NCBI GenBank assembly: GCA_018651745.1
Contig: JABIDL010000016.1
Span: 1 to 53,591 of the forward strand
Reading direction: 5' to 3'
DNA from: Candidatus Neomarinimicrobiota bacterium
Lineage (GTDB): Bacteria; Fidelibacterota; Marinisomatia; Marinisomatales; TCS55
DNA length: 53,591 nucleotides
Shown here: positions 27,569 through 34,193 of the stretch, in pieces
How the letters are laid out: every line of letters starts with the position of its first letter
Numbering within the stretch: the first letter of the stretch is position 1
Position numbers and translations under genes: made by a program
Notes under the pieces: generated by a model
What the model was told of the DNA's origin: nothing
The model's input: the letters and a program-made list of their open reading frames with translations, nothing else
The model's database searches: none

Positions 27569-28498
27569 TTAATTACTGTAAGGGTTTGGCCATTTATGAC
27601 CAGGTAGCTCTGACCAATACATATTGTTAAACCCAAATTTAATTGATTTAACATCGTAACCGATTACAGTTAAATATGCAATGGACGCTGCAGCAGTCTG
27701 TCCCGTGTAGCAGTAAAATATATTGCCACCGGCAGGATCAAAAGCTGACAGATTTTCACTCATTTTCAGTGTTGCTGGAGTAAGTTGATATGATCCATCA
27801 ATATGTCCATGACCTATATAATCGGTTTCGCTCCAGTAATTCATGATATTATAAGCAGATGCATTACTAATTACATCACCAGCTGTAACAAGTAACCCTT
27901 CACCCCAAGCCGTAATTGCTCCACTTATTCTTGCATCCAGGATTTCTTCGGCAGTTTCAAACCCTGTATTTAATTCAGGATAATCAAATGACGGTAATGA
28001 TGCAGATGCTGTAGTTACAAGATCAGTAGCATATTGATCTGAACAATTTGATGTCCATTTGTCCAGGCTTTCATCATACGCACTCATACCAAACTTCATG
28101 ACGTATGCATCATATCCTTTTAACCTTAAAAGTGTATGCGCAAATGACGCCGATTGACCAGAATAGCATGTAACCAAGATGGGCTTACTTGCACTGGCGG
28201 CTTCATCAAACATGGATGTTAGCGTCACATTCACCGCATTATCAATATGCGAAGCGGCGAAGTCATCAGCAATACGCAGATCGAATACGGTGTAAGCTGT
28301 ATAATCAAAGTCAGCGTCCAACACACCGGATCCCAGGATCCAGGATCCCATATTATTTACGTATCCACCGTCAGTTCCTTCAAGATATTCAACGAGTACT
28401 TCAAACTCATTGACTGCTTCTGCATTCTCATCTTCACACCCCGGAATGATAAAGAGTGTAATGCTGAAAAGCAGGATTAGGATTTTGTTTAACTTCAT
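27569..28498 (-). CDS. Lipoprotein with two active-looking rhodanese domains
   Basis: A 309-residue protein with a lipoprotein signal (LFIIPGCEDE, Cys 21). Domain 1 has DLRIADDFAASHIDNAVNV and the active-site loop CYSGQSAS near residue 110. Domain 2 has ILDARISGAITAWGEGLLV, IGHGHIDGSYQL and the loop CYTGQTAAA near residue 262. Rhodaneses move sulfane sulfur onto an acceptor through the loop cysteine, and both copies keep it. Periplasmic rhodanese-type proteins (Sud in Wolinella) serve polysulfide respiration, so this gene is the main hint of a sulfur role for the operon. It lies between two cytochrome/barrel genes with 21-86 base gaps. Confidence 0.82.
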   Translation of the reverse strand: MKLNKILILLFSITLFIIPGCEDENAEAVNEFEVLVEYLEGTDGGYVNNMGSWILGSGVLDADFDYTAYTVFDLRIADDFAASHIDNAVNVTLTSMFDEAASASKPILVTCYSGQSASFAHTLLRLKGYDAYVMKFGMSAYDESLDKWTSNCSDQYATDLVTTASASLPSFDYPELNTGFETAEEILDARISGAITAWGEGLLVTAGDVISNASAYNIMNYWSETDYIGHGHIDGSYQLTPATLKMSENLSAFDPAGGNIFYCYTGQTAAASIAYLTVIGYDVKSIKFGFNNMYWSELPGHKWPNPYSN

Positions 28499-28519
28499 GT
28501 TAACCTCTCTTTTTTGTTG

Positions 28520-29716
28520 TTAGTATTGTGGCCATTCAATAGGTAAACGGCCATTCACTGTTATACTTGAATTGGCATTTACTTCATCGGAGTAAAGCGA
28601 ATCCAAAAAACTTTCCCATAAAAATTTATGCTGATTCTCATCAATTAATTCGGATGTAAGGTGACAGCTTTCATTACATCCTTTTCCACCAGTAGTGTCT
28701 GTTTGTGCAGTCCATTTATTAATATTGTGTGGACTTGTGTATTCCCATGTTGGTCGATCATCATAGTAAGGCAAATCAGCATGCCCCCAAGGTTCATAAG
28801 AATCTCGAGAAATAGGTATATGCCTCACTAATACCCATTTGCCATCATGCAATTGTGGATCAGGATTAAATCCGATTTTAAAACCAGGATATTCGCTGTA
28901 ATCGTGTAGTCCCTCTTTCCACTCACCCTTTGTATGGCAATTGTTGCAATTATTATATGGTTGAGAATGGCAAACAAAGCAGGATAATTCACCTTCTTCT
29001 CCTCCATAAGTCCAATGTTTGGTATGCCAAGTATTATCAGGGTTTTCTTCTATTGTATGGCAATCAATACATTCAGGTAAATCATTTATATGGTATCGGG
29101 ATTCTGCGTAGCTGGCGTCTTCGTGGAAATCTTCCCTATGGCAATCGATACAGTGTTTACCTCGTAATTGATGAACATCCGGATTATTCCCTTCTAACTC
29201 ACCGCGATAATCCACACCAATTCGGCTTCCATGACAAGCCATACAATTATTTTCCTGACTGGGTTTTTTGTTAAACTTGTGGCTATTAATAAATCCCCCT
29301 TCTACGCTGTTAGGCCGACTAATATGGCATTGCCCACAGGTTGTATGGCAACTGGAACATTCTTTATCAAAATTTTCCGTTAATTCTGCTGGACATTCAT
29401 CAAAGTTATTGTGATCTTTATCGCCACCTAACTGTCTTTGTGCAATCGTAGTCATTTCTCCCCATGCTTTGGTATGCATAGAATTCATATTCGTGTTTAC
29501 AATTGTTTCATGACAAGGGGAACAAAACTCTTCTGGATATTTAGATGGATCTTTAATAAATGTAGAATCGTGGGCTTCTTCAAATTTTGCCGGTTCTGTT
29601 CCACCGTGACAATTGACACATCCGATGATAGCGTGAGCCGGATCGATATCAGAAAAAGATGCTTGATTACCAATAAGATTAATAAAAACTTTTTCCCAAG
29701 GATCCAACGGAGCCAC
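28520..29716 (-). CDS. Multiheme cytochrome c, main part of a gene split by an in-frame TGA
   Basis: The 398-residue frame could start at GTG 29714-29716, but it has no export signal, which a c-type cytochrome needs. Upstream, in the same frame, lie Ser-Gly-Gly, a TGA at 29726-29728 and then a 66-residue lipoprotein-type N-terminus. The two parts make one sensible protein of about 468 residues. This part has ten heme sites: nine CxxCH and one CxxxCH (CNESCH near the C-terminus). Clusters CSSCHTTCGQCH and CFVCHSQPYNNCNNCH place hemes close together. It is the first cytochrome of the operon, after the MerR gene. A GGA-to-TGA change in a glycine linker is the simplest explanation of the break. 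Confidence 0.8.
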   Translation of the reverse strand: MAPLDPWEKVFINLIGNQASFSDIDPAHAIIGCVNCHGGTEPAKFEEAHDSTFIKDPSKYPEEFCSPCHETIVNTNMNSMHTKAWGEMTTIAQRQLGGDKDHNNFDECPAELTENFDKECSSCHTTCGQCHISRPNSVEGGFINSHKFNKKPSQENNCMACHGSRIGVDYRGELEGNNPDVHQLRGKHCIDCHREDFHEDASYAESRYHINDLPECIDCHTIEENPDNTWHTKHWTYGGEEGELSCFVCHSQPYNNCNNCHTKGEWKEGLHDYSEYPGFKIGFNPDPQLHDGKWVLVRHIPISRDSYEPWGHADLPYYDDRPTWEYTSPHNINKWTAQTDTTGGKGCNESCHLTSELIDENQHKFLWESFLDSLYSDEVNANSSITVNGRLPIEWPQY

Positions 29717-29725
29717 AGACCCACC

Positions 29726-29926
29726 TCAGCCACCACCGCCGCCATTTGAAGTTCCAGATTCTTCAGATGCTACTAAGTTTACCAAAGCCTCCTTATTAAT
29801 ATGACATCCCTCACACGTAGTAGAATCACCCAATTTAGAGGTGACAATTCCGGTATCGCATGTGACTATAAATAGCATTAGGGCTACGGGGAAAATAATG
29901 AAACTAGTATTGGTTCCGTTTTTCAT
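29726..29926 (-). CDS. N-terminal lipoprotein part of the interrupted multiheme cytochrome
   Basis: Sixty-six residues: a hydrophobic signal ending in LFIVTC (Thr at -1 is unusual for a lipobox), one heme site CEGCH near residue 38, and a tail SGTSNGGGGG that runs into TGA. Past the stop, the same frame continues Gly-Gly-Ser-Val and then the cytochrome at 28520-29716. As a stand-alone product it would be a monoheme lipoprotein of very small size. I take it as the start of the larger gene. The start ATG overlaps the MerR stop (ATGA). Confidence 0.65.
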   Translation of the reverse strand: MKNGTNTSFIIFPVALMLFIVTCDTGIVTSKLGDSTTCEGCHINKEALVNLVASEESGTSNGGGGG

Positions 29927-30381
29927 ATTTTCGTCATTAGATAATATTGTTTTAAATGATTAATATTCCCCGAAGCTAAATAAACATCACAACGCCTACA
30001 TTCTGCATCCTGACAAGCCTGAGAAGTGTCTTTGATTTGCCAGCACACTTGATCATCCGCAAGATACGCTGGACAATTTTTTCGTTCTTTTTCTGTGCAG
30101 GGTTTAATATCCCAGCAGGGAATGAGAGCTAATAATCGCCTGATTCCAGCTAAGTTCAATTTATCTTTAAGAATTAGTTTACGTATACAAGCTAGCCACT
30201 CAATATCTTTTTGAGTGTAAAGTCTTCTGTTAGATCGAGTACGGTGGGGAATTAATAATCCAACTCGTTCGTATAATCTCAGAGTTTCAGGTGAAACACC
30301 TATTTTCTTTGCCGCAAGGCCAATTGCATAGACAGGTTCGAATGGATCAGACTTAATGGATGGCGATATGTAGGATATCAT
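29923..30381 (-). CDS. MerR-family regulator with a C-terminal 'two-CW' cysteine-rich domain
   Basis: A 152-residue protein. The MerR winged helix is at residues 17-85 (YAIGLAAKKIGVSPETLRLY, then SNRRLYTQKDIEWL). Instead of the usual short effector tail it has seven cysteines within about 50 residues: PCWDIKPC, then NCPAYLADDQVCWQIK, AC, and CRRC. This matches a Cys-rich motif (CW...C...CPAY...CW...C...CxxC) that I know from signalling proteins and that probably binds a metal or FeS cluster. It heads the 13-gene operon and shares ATGA with the first cytochrome, so it very likely controls this operon in response to redox state or a metal. The ligand is unknown. Confidence 0.85.
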   Translation of the reverse strand: MISYISPSIKSDPFEPVYAIGLAAKKIGVSPETLRLYERVGLLIPHRTRSNRRLYTQKDIEWLACIRKLILKDKLNLAGIRRLLALIPCWDIKPCTEKERKNCPAYLADDQVCWQIKDTSQACQDAECRRCDVYLASGNINHLKQYYLMTKI

Positions 30382-30389
30382 ATAATAAA

Positions 30390-30409
30390 CCTGTATTTCT
30401 ACCTACAGG
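30390..30409. promoter_or_regulatory. Candidate operator: dyad upstream of the MerR gene
   Basis: CCTGTA and TACAGG are perfect inverted arms with an 8-base spacer, ending 9 bases before the start codon of the MerR-type regulator. It lies downstream of the likely -10 box, where binding would block transcription. On the mRNA the second arm also supplies the only AGG near the start codon, so a hairpin could limit translation too. Assignment to MerR binding is inference. Confidence 0.4.
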
Positions 30410-30425
30410 AAATTACACATCCCAA

Positions 30426-30453
30426 ATTATACAAAACAAGTATTTAAGACCAA
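30426..30453 (-). promoter_or_regulatory. Likely promoter of the MerR-cytochrome operon
   Basis: On the minus strand a perfect TATAAT (30426-30431) lies about 45 bases before ATG 30381, with TTGGTC (30448-30453) 16 bases upstream as a poor -35. The moaE-merR gap (134 bases) is the only sizeable gap between moaE and the end of the operon at 14196, so a promoter is expected here. Confidence 0.5.
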
Positions 30454-30515
30454 ATTATCCTTTAATTAATTTTCTGCTATTTTCAATTCAGATCGATTTC
30501 AGAATTCTATTTGAA

Positions 30516-30935
30516 CTAGTGATCGTGCTCACACTTACTTGGCATTCGTGAACCATCTTCTAAAATGGCCCATTTCCAAATCGGAACTTGTTTCTTTAAT
30601 TCAATAATAAACCAAGACATGGCATCAATGGCTTCTTTCCGATGCTTTGACCAAATAACTACATGGAGACTGGTTGCGCCTACTTCCACCCTTCCGATTC
30701 TATGTTTACAAAATAAATCATGGATAGGAAATTTTTGACAAGAGTCTTCTGCAAGCTTTTTGAGCTCTGCTTCTGCCATACCTTCATATTGTTCATATTC
30801 TAATGCCGTAATTGAATTTCCATATTCTGTGGCTCTAACACGGCCATTAAAAATAAGTTCTGCGCCATCTTGTTCCCGAGTATCATCATTCGGGAAAAAA
30901 GAAATGGGACCTTTAATGATTTCGACTTTAATCAT
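30516..30935 (-). CDS. moaE: Molybdopterin synthase catalytic subunit
   Basis: About 139 residues from ATG 30935, which begins MIKVEIIKGPI and lies 5 bases after the moaD stop; a frame start at 30986 would run into moaD and add residues not typical of the family. MoaE marks are FNGRVRATEYGNSITALEYEQYEGMAE, HRIGRVEVGATSLHVVIWSKHRKEA and a PIWKWAILEDGS segment holding the catalytic lysine. With MoaD it puts sulfur into precursor Z to make molybdopterin. It is the last gene of the molybdenum-cofactor unit. Confidence 0.92.
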   Translation of the reverse strand: MIKVEIIKGPISFFPNDDTREQDGAELIFNGRVRATEYGNSITALEYEQYEGMAEAELKKLAEDSCQKFPIHDLFCKHRIGRVEVGATSLHVVIWSKHRKEAIDAMSWFIIELKKQVPIWKWAILEDGSRMPSKCEHDH

Positions 30936-30939
30936 ATTA

Positions 30940-31185
30940 TTATCCGCCCTGAACCGGTGGAATGAATGCCACTTCATCTCCATCATTCAGCTCAATATTA
31001 TTAGGCATATATTTTTGATTCACCGCAATTCGTAAAGAAATACCATCCAACTTTCCACCGGCCTCCGACCGAATTTTTTGTTCTAATTCTGAAGCCGATG
31101 TACCTGCATTTAATTCTATCACAAATTCATCTACACCCAAGGCATATTTTACTTGTGAGAAACATTTTACTTTAATTTTAATCAT
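30940..31185 (-). CDS. moaD: Molybdopterin synthase sulfur-carrier subunit
   Basis: An 81-residue ubiquitin-like protein ending in the required Gly-Gly (PPVQGG), which is adenylated and turned into a thiocarboxylate. FSQVKYALGVDEFVIEL and DGDEVAFIPPVQGG are typical. The start overlaps the stop of the MoeB-like gene (ATGA) whose product should activate it. Confidence 0.9.
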   Translation of the reverse strand: MIKIKVKCFSQVKYALGVDEFVIELNAGTSASELEQKIRSEAGGKLDGISLRIAVNQKYMPNNIELNDGDEVAFIPPVQGG

Positions 31186-32147
31186 ATATTTATTATTTGA
31201 GTTGAATGGTTTTTACCATCATATATCAGCAATTTCCCCATTAAGTCTGGTTTTATGCCTACAATGATTTTTATGGCTTCTAAGGCTTGAATATTCCCAA
31301 TAATTCCCGGAAGCATTCCCAATACACCTGCATCAGCACACGTTTCTTCACCGGATGGTGGGTCAGGAAATAATTCTTTATAACCTGGGCTTCCATTAAC
31401 GTTCAATACAGCAACTTGCCCTTCCCATCGATACAATCCTCCATAAATCATGGGTACATTAGACTGTTTAGATATTTGATCAATCAATTGCCGCGTTTGA
31501 ATATTGTCTGTCGCATCAATCACAATATCACATTTTTGGATAATTCCCAACCCATTGGATTCGTCTATATAATCTTCAACACATTCAATGTGCGTAATTG
31601 AATTGATGTGGGTCAAAGACTTTTTGGCAGAATGAACTTTCTTTTTCCCAATATCATTCATTCCATGTAATGGTTGACGATGAAGATTCGATAATTCAAC
31701 ATGATCGCCATCAATCAGAATCAATTTCCCAATACCTGCTGCAACCAATGACTGAGATACTGGGCAGCCTAACCCACCTAATCCAACGATTGCCACGCTT
31801 GCATTTAAGAGCTTTTTCTGACCTTCCAGCCCAAATTCCGGTAAAACCGTTTGGCGAGACCATTGGCTTAAATCTTCCTTCTCCGATTGAAATTCAATCC
31901 ATGCTTGAGCGCCGCCTAATAAACTGAATGTATCTTTTAAGTTCTGTTCAATAATCATTCCTTCTGTCACAATCCCAAATTGACACACCAACACCTTTTT
32001 TCCTTCAATTTTTTGAATCAATCCTTCTTTGGAAATAATAGCGTCAATGCCATCCATTGGAAATTCATTCTGCTGAGATTTTGGACGTACATCAATCACA
32101 GTGAATTCAGATTGCCGCTCAAAAAGTTCTTTAGGCGTTAGAATCAT
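31182..32147 (-). CDS. Rhodanese-MoeB/ThiF fusion, activator of MoaD
   Basis: A 321-residue protein. The first 85 residues look like a rhodanese domain (FTVIDVRPKSQQNEF; loop Cys in VLVCQFGIVTEG). The rest is an E1-like adenylyltransferase: nucleotide loop VGLGGLGCPVSQSL near residue 120, DGDHVELSNLHRQ near 143-155, ATDN near 212 and TCADAGVLG near 268. Known MoeB-rhodanese fusions place rhodanese at the C-terminus, so the order is reversed. The paired CxxC zinc sites of E. coli MoeB are absent. It should adenylate MoaD, and perhaps sulfurate it. It overlaps moeA and moaD by 4 bases each. Confidence 0.85.
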   Translation of the reverse strand: MILTPKELFERQSEFTVIDVRPKSQQNEFPMDGIDAIISKEGLIQKIEGKKVLVCQFGIVTEGMIIEQNLKDTFSLLGGAQAWIEFQSEKEDLSQWSRQTVLPEFGLEGQKKLLNASVAIVGLGGLGCPVSQSLVAAGIGKLILIDGDHVELSNLHRQPLHGMNDIGKKKVHSAKKSLTHINSITHIECVEDYIDESNGLGIIQKCDIVIDATDNIQTRQLIDQISKQSNVPMIYGGLYRWEGQVAVLNVNGSPGYKELFPDPPSGEETCADAGVLGMLPGIIGNIQALEAIKIIVGIKPDLMGKLLIYDGKNHSTQIINI

Positions 32148-33367
32148 TTAATAGATTTCCAGGGCAATATATTCACATTAATTTTTTCATCGACTTGTAA
32201 TGACGATTCGCCGGGTTCTGAAGATAAAATACAATTGGCTATTAATGATGATGACAACATATGGGATCCAGTTTTGGTTGAAGGTTGGCACACCAATTGT
32301 CCATCTTCAATCCAAGCATTACCAAATAAAAATCGATATTTCATTTTTTCCCGGGGAAATGGCTTTTTCAAAATTCCCTTTACTTTTTCGGATTCCTTCT
32401 TCCCCATCATTGATTCCAAGACAGGCCAAACCCACTCCATGAATCCGATATAAGCCGATACTGGATTCCCAGGTAAACCAAAAATTAATGTAGAATTTCC
32501 TGTGCCAAAGAATAAGGGTTTCCCAGGTTTTTGAGCCACTTTCCAAAAATGTTCTTCAACACCTAATTCCATAAATACTTCGCGGACATAATCATAGCGT
32601 CCCATAGATACACCACCAGATGAAATAATAATATCACACGTGTCCAGTGCCTCAGATAGAAATAATCTTAAGGATTCTTTATCATCCTTAATAACATTTT
32701 GCAGGATAATGTCTGCCCCAGCCCGATTAACTAATTCTGAAAAGACGTATAAATTTGAATTATAAATTTGTCCTTCACCTAACGGTTCTCCCGGCTCTAC
32801 CAATTCATCTCCCGCTCCAAAAATGGCTATCTTTGGTTTCTTAAAAACAGAAAGATTCGCATACCCAAACGTAGCACAGGTCCCTATTTCGCTGGGTGTG
32901 ATAGGCGTTCCTTTTTGAATAAGTATTTCACCCTCATTAATTTCTTCGCCCTTTTTCCGGATATGTTTTCCAGGAGTAGCTTCAATGGTAAACCTGACAG
33001 AATCATCGTTAGAGAATCCACTGGTGTCTTCTACCATAATGACGGCATCAGCGCCATTTGGAATTTTCGCGCCGGTCATGCATTGGATGCATTCACCCGA
33101 ATTTAATGTGATATCACTAGGCGTTCCCGCAGAACTAATGCCAACCAATGTTAATGTAACTGATTTTTTTTGTCTGGCACCTTTCGTATCCGCAGATTTT
33201 ATCGCAAATCCATCCATGGCAGAATTATCAAATTGTGGCGATGAAAAGGACGCAATTATATCTTGGGCTAATACTCTTCCACCTGCTTCATGAAATGGAA
33301 TCAATTCGGATTCTAATGTAAATAGATGTTCGTTAATGATTGATTTTGCTTCATGAAATGGTATCAT
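32144..33367 (-). CDS. moeA: Molybdopterin molybdenumtransferase
   Basis: A 407-residue protein matching MoeA in length and in motifs: FDNSAMDGFAI near residue 47, QCMTGAKIPNGADAVIMVEDT near 90-110, IFGAGDELVEPGE near 183, IISSGGVSMGRYDYV near 248 and IFGLPGNPVSAYI near 297. It inserts molybdate into adenylylated molybdopterin, the step that follows MogA. It overlaps the MoeB-like gene and the TauE gene by 4 bases each. Confidence 0.93.
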   Translation of the reverse strand: MIPFHEAKSIINEHLFTLESELIPFHEAGGRVLAQDIIASFSSPQFDNSAMDGFAIKSADTKGARQKKSVTLTLVGISSAGTPSDITLNSGECIQCMTGAKIPNGADAVIMVEDTSGFSNDDSVRFTIEATPGKHIRKKGEEINEGEILIQKGTPITPSEIGTCATFGYANLSVFKKPKIAIFGAGDELVEPGEPLGEGQIYNSNLYVFSELVNRAGADIILQNVIKDDKESLRLFLSEALDTCDIIISSGGVSMGRYDYVREVFMELGVEEHFWKVAQKPGKPLFFGTGNSTLIFGLPGNPVSAYIGFMEWVWPVLESMMGKKESEKVKGILKKPFPREKMKYRFLFGNAWIEDGQLVCQPSTKTGSHMLSSSLIANCILSSEPGESSLQVDEKINVNILPWKSIK

Positions 33368-34104
33368 AAGAGTCCCTTTATTAAAAATAGAATGGCAATA
33401 ATAATGACGCCGCCCATTATTTTTTGAATTGTTTTTGGTTCAAATTTAATTGCACCCATATAGGAACCAACAAAACCACCTACAAGTACGGCACCCGCTA
33501 AAGGTAAAATAAAATCTATTTCAAATGTGCCTAAATTTGCCCGCGTAATCACACCCACAAGTGAATTCACCCAAATAAACATGGCACCGGATGCAGCCGC
33601 TTCCTTTTCGGTTCCAAGCCCAAACATAATAATTAATGGCACCAAATATATACCACCGCCAATACCAACAGCGCCAGCGATAAATCCCAATGTTCCACCT
33701 AAACTCAAACAAAAAATCCATTTCTGAATTCCGGTTAATTGAATTGAAAGTTTCAAATCATTTAATATGTATATCCGTATTGCCACTAAAATGAGTGTTG
33801 CCAGTAAAAATAATTTAAAAAATGTTTCAGGGACATCTAATGAACCAGCGATAAATGTCATTGGAATTGATGTGGCTAAAAATGGAAGTATAAGATTGAG
33901 TCGTCCGTGGCCATTTTTCCAGAAATGTATCATGCCAATAAATGTAACCACTAAATTCATGGTCAGGGAAGTTGTTGGAATCACCTGATAACTCACACCA
34001 AAAATAGCCATTAATGCGGTGTATGATGAACCACCACCGAGCCCCACAGATGAATATATCAGCGCTACGAAGAAAAATAAAATTGGTAAAATAAATTCGG
34101 TCAT
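33364..34104 (-). CDS. TauE/SafE-family membrane exporter
   Basis: A 246-residue protein with about eight helices in two repeats: GLGGGSSYTALMAIFGV near residue 22 and GAVGIGGGIYLVPLIIMFGLG near 145 are the paired family motifs. TauE/SafE proteins are proposed to export sulfite, sulfonates or other anions. Its overlap with moeA suggests co-expression, though a direct role in cofactor synthesis is not known. Molybdate uptake is a possible but unsupported alternative. Confidence 0.82.
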   Translation of the reverse strand: MTEFILPILFFFVALIYSSVGLGGGSSYTALMAIFGVSYQVIPTTSLTMNLVVTFIGMIHFWKNGHGRLNLILPFLATSIPMTFIAGSLDVPETFFKLFLLATLILVAIRIYILNDLKLSIQLTGIQKWIFCLSLGGTLGFIAGAVGIGGGIYLVPLIIMFGLGTEKEAAASGAMFIWVNSLVGVITRANLGTFEIDFILPLAGAVLVGGFVGSYMGAIKFEPKTIQKIMGGVIIIAILFLIKGLL

Positions 34105-34116
34105 TCCAATTCAATT

Positions 34117-34154
34117 AACTTTGCGAATCCGCCAGCTGGCGGATTCGCAAAGTT
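34117..34154. repeat. Perfect 38-base palindrome between moaC-mogA and tauE
   Basis: The two 19-base arms are exact reverse complements with no loop; the centre reads CCGCCAGCTGGCGG and the outer parts TTTGCGAATC / GATTCGCAAA. It is not followed by a T run, so it is more like a REP-type element than a terminator. A degenerate copy of its core (TCCGC...GCGGA) occurs at 37316-37331, before moaA. Confidence 0.75.
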
Positions 34155-34165
34155 CCCATTTATCC

Positions 34166-34187
34166 AATACTCCATAAATCCAGTATT
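34166..34187 (-). terminator. Possible weak hairpin after moaC-mogA
   Basis: AATACT and AGTATT arms flank a 10-base loop 6 bases past the stop at 34194. No T run follows. It may add to the palindrome next to it as an mRNA 3' structure; termination is doubtful. Confidence 0.25.
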
Positions 34188-34193
34188 CCATTT

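Noticed and set aside
29714-29728. TGA recoded as glycine or tryptophan
   Set aside because: Several genes here clearly stop at TGA (3086-3088, 19397-19399, 42410-42412), so the standard code applies; a point mutation or error is simpler.
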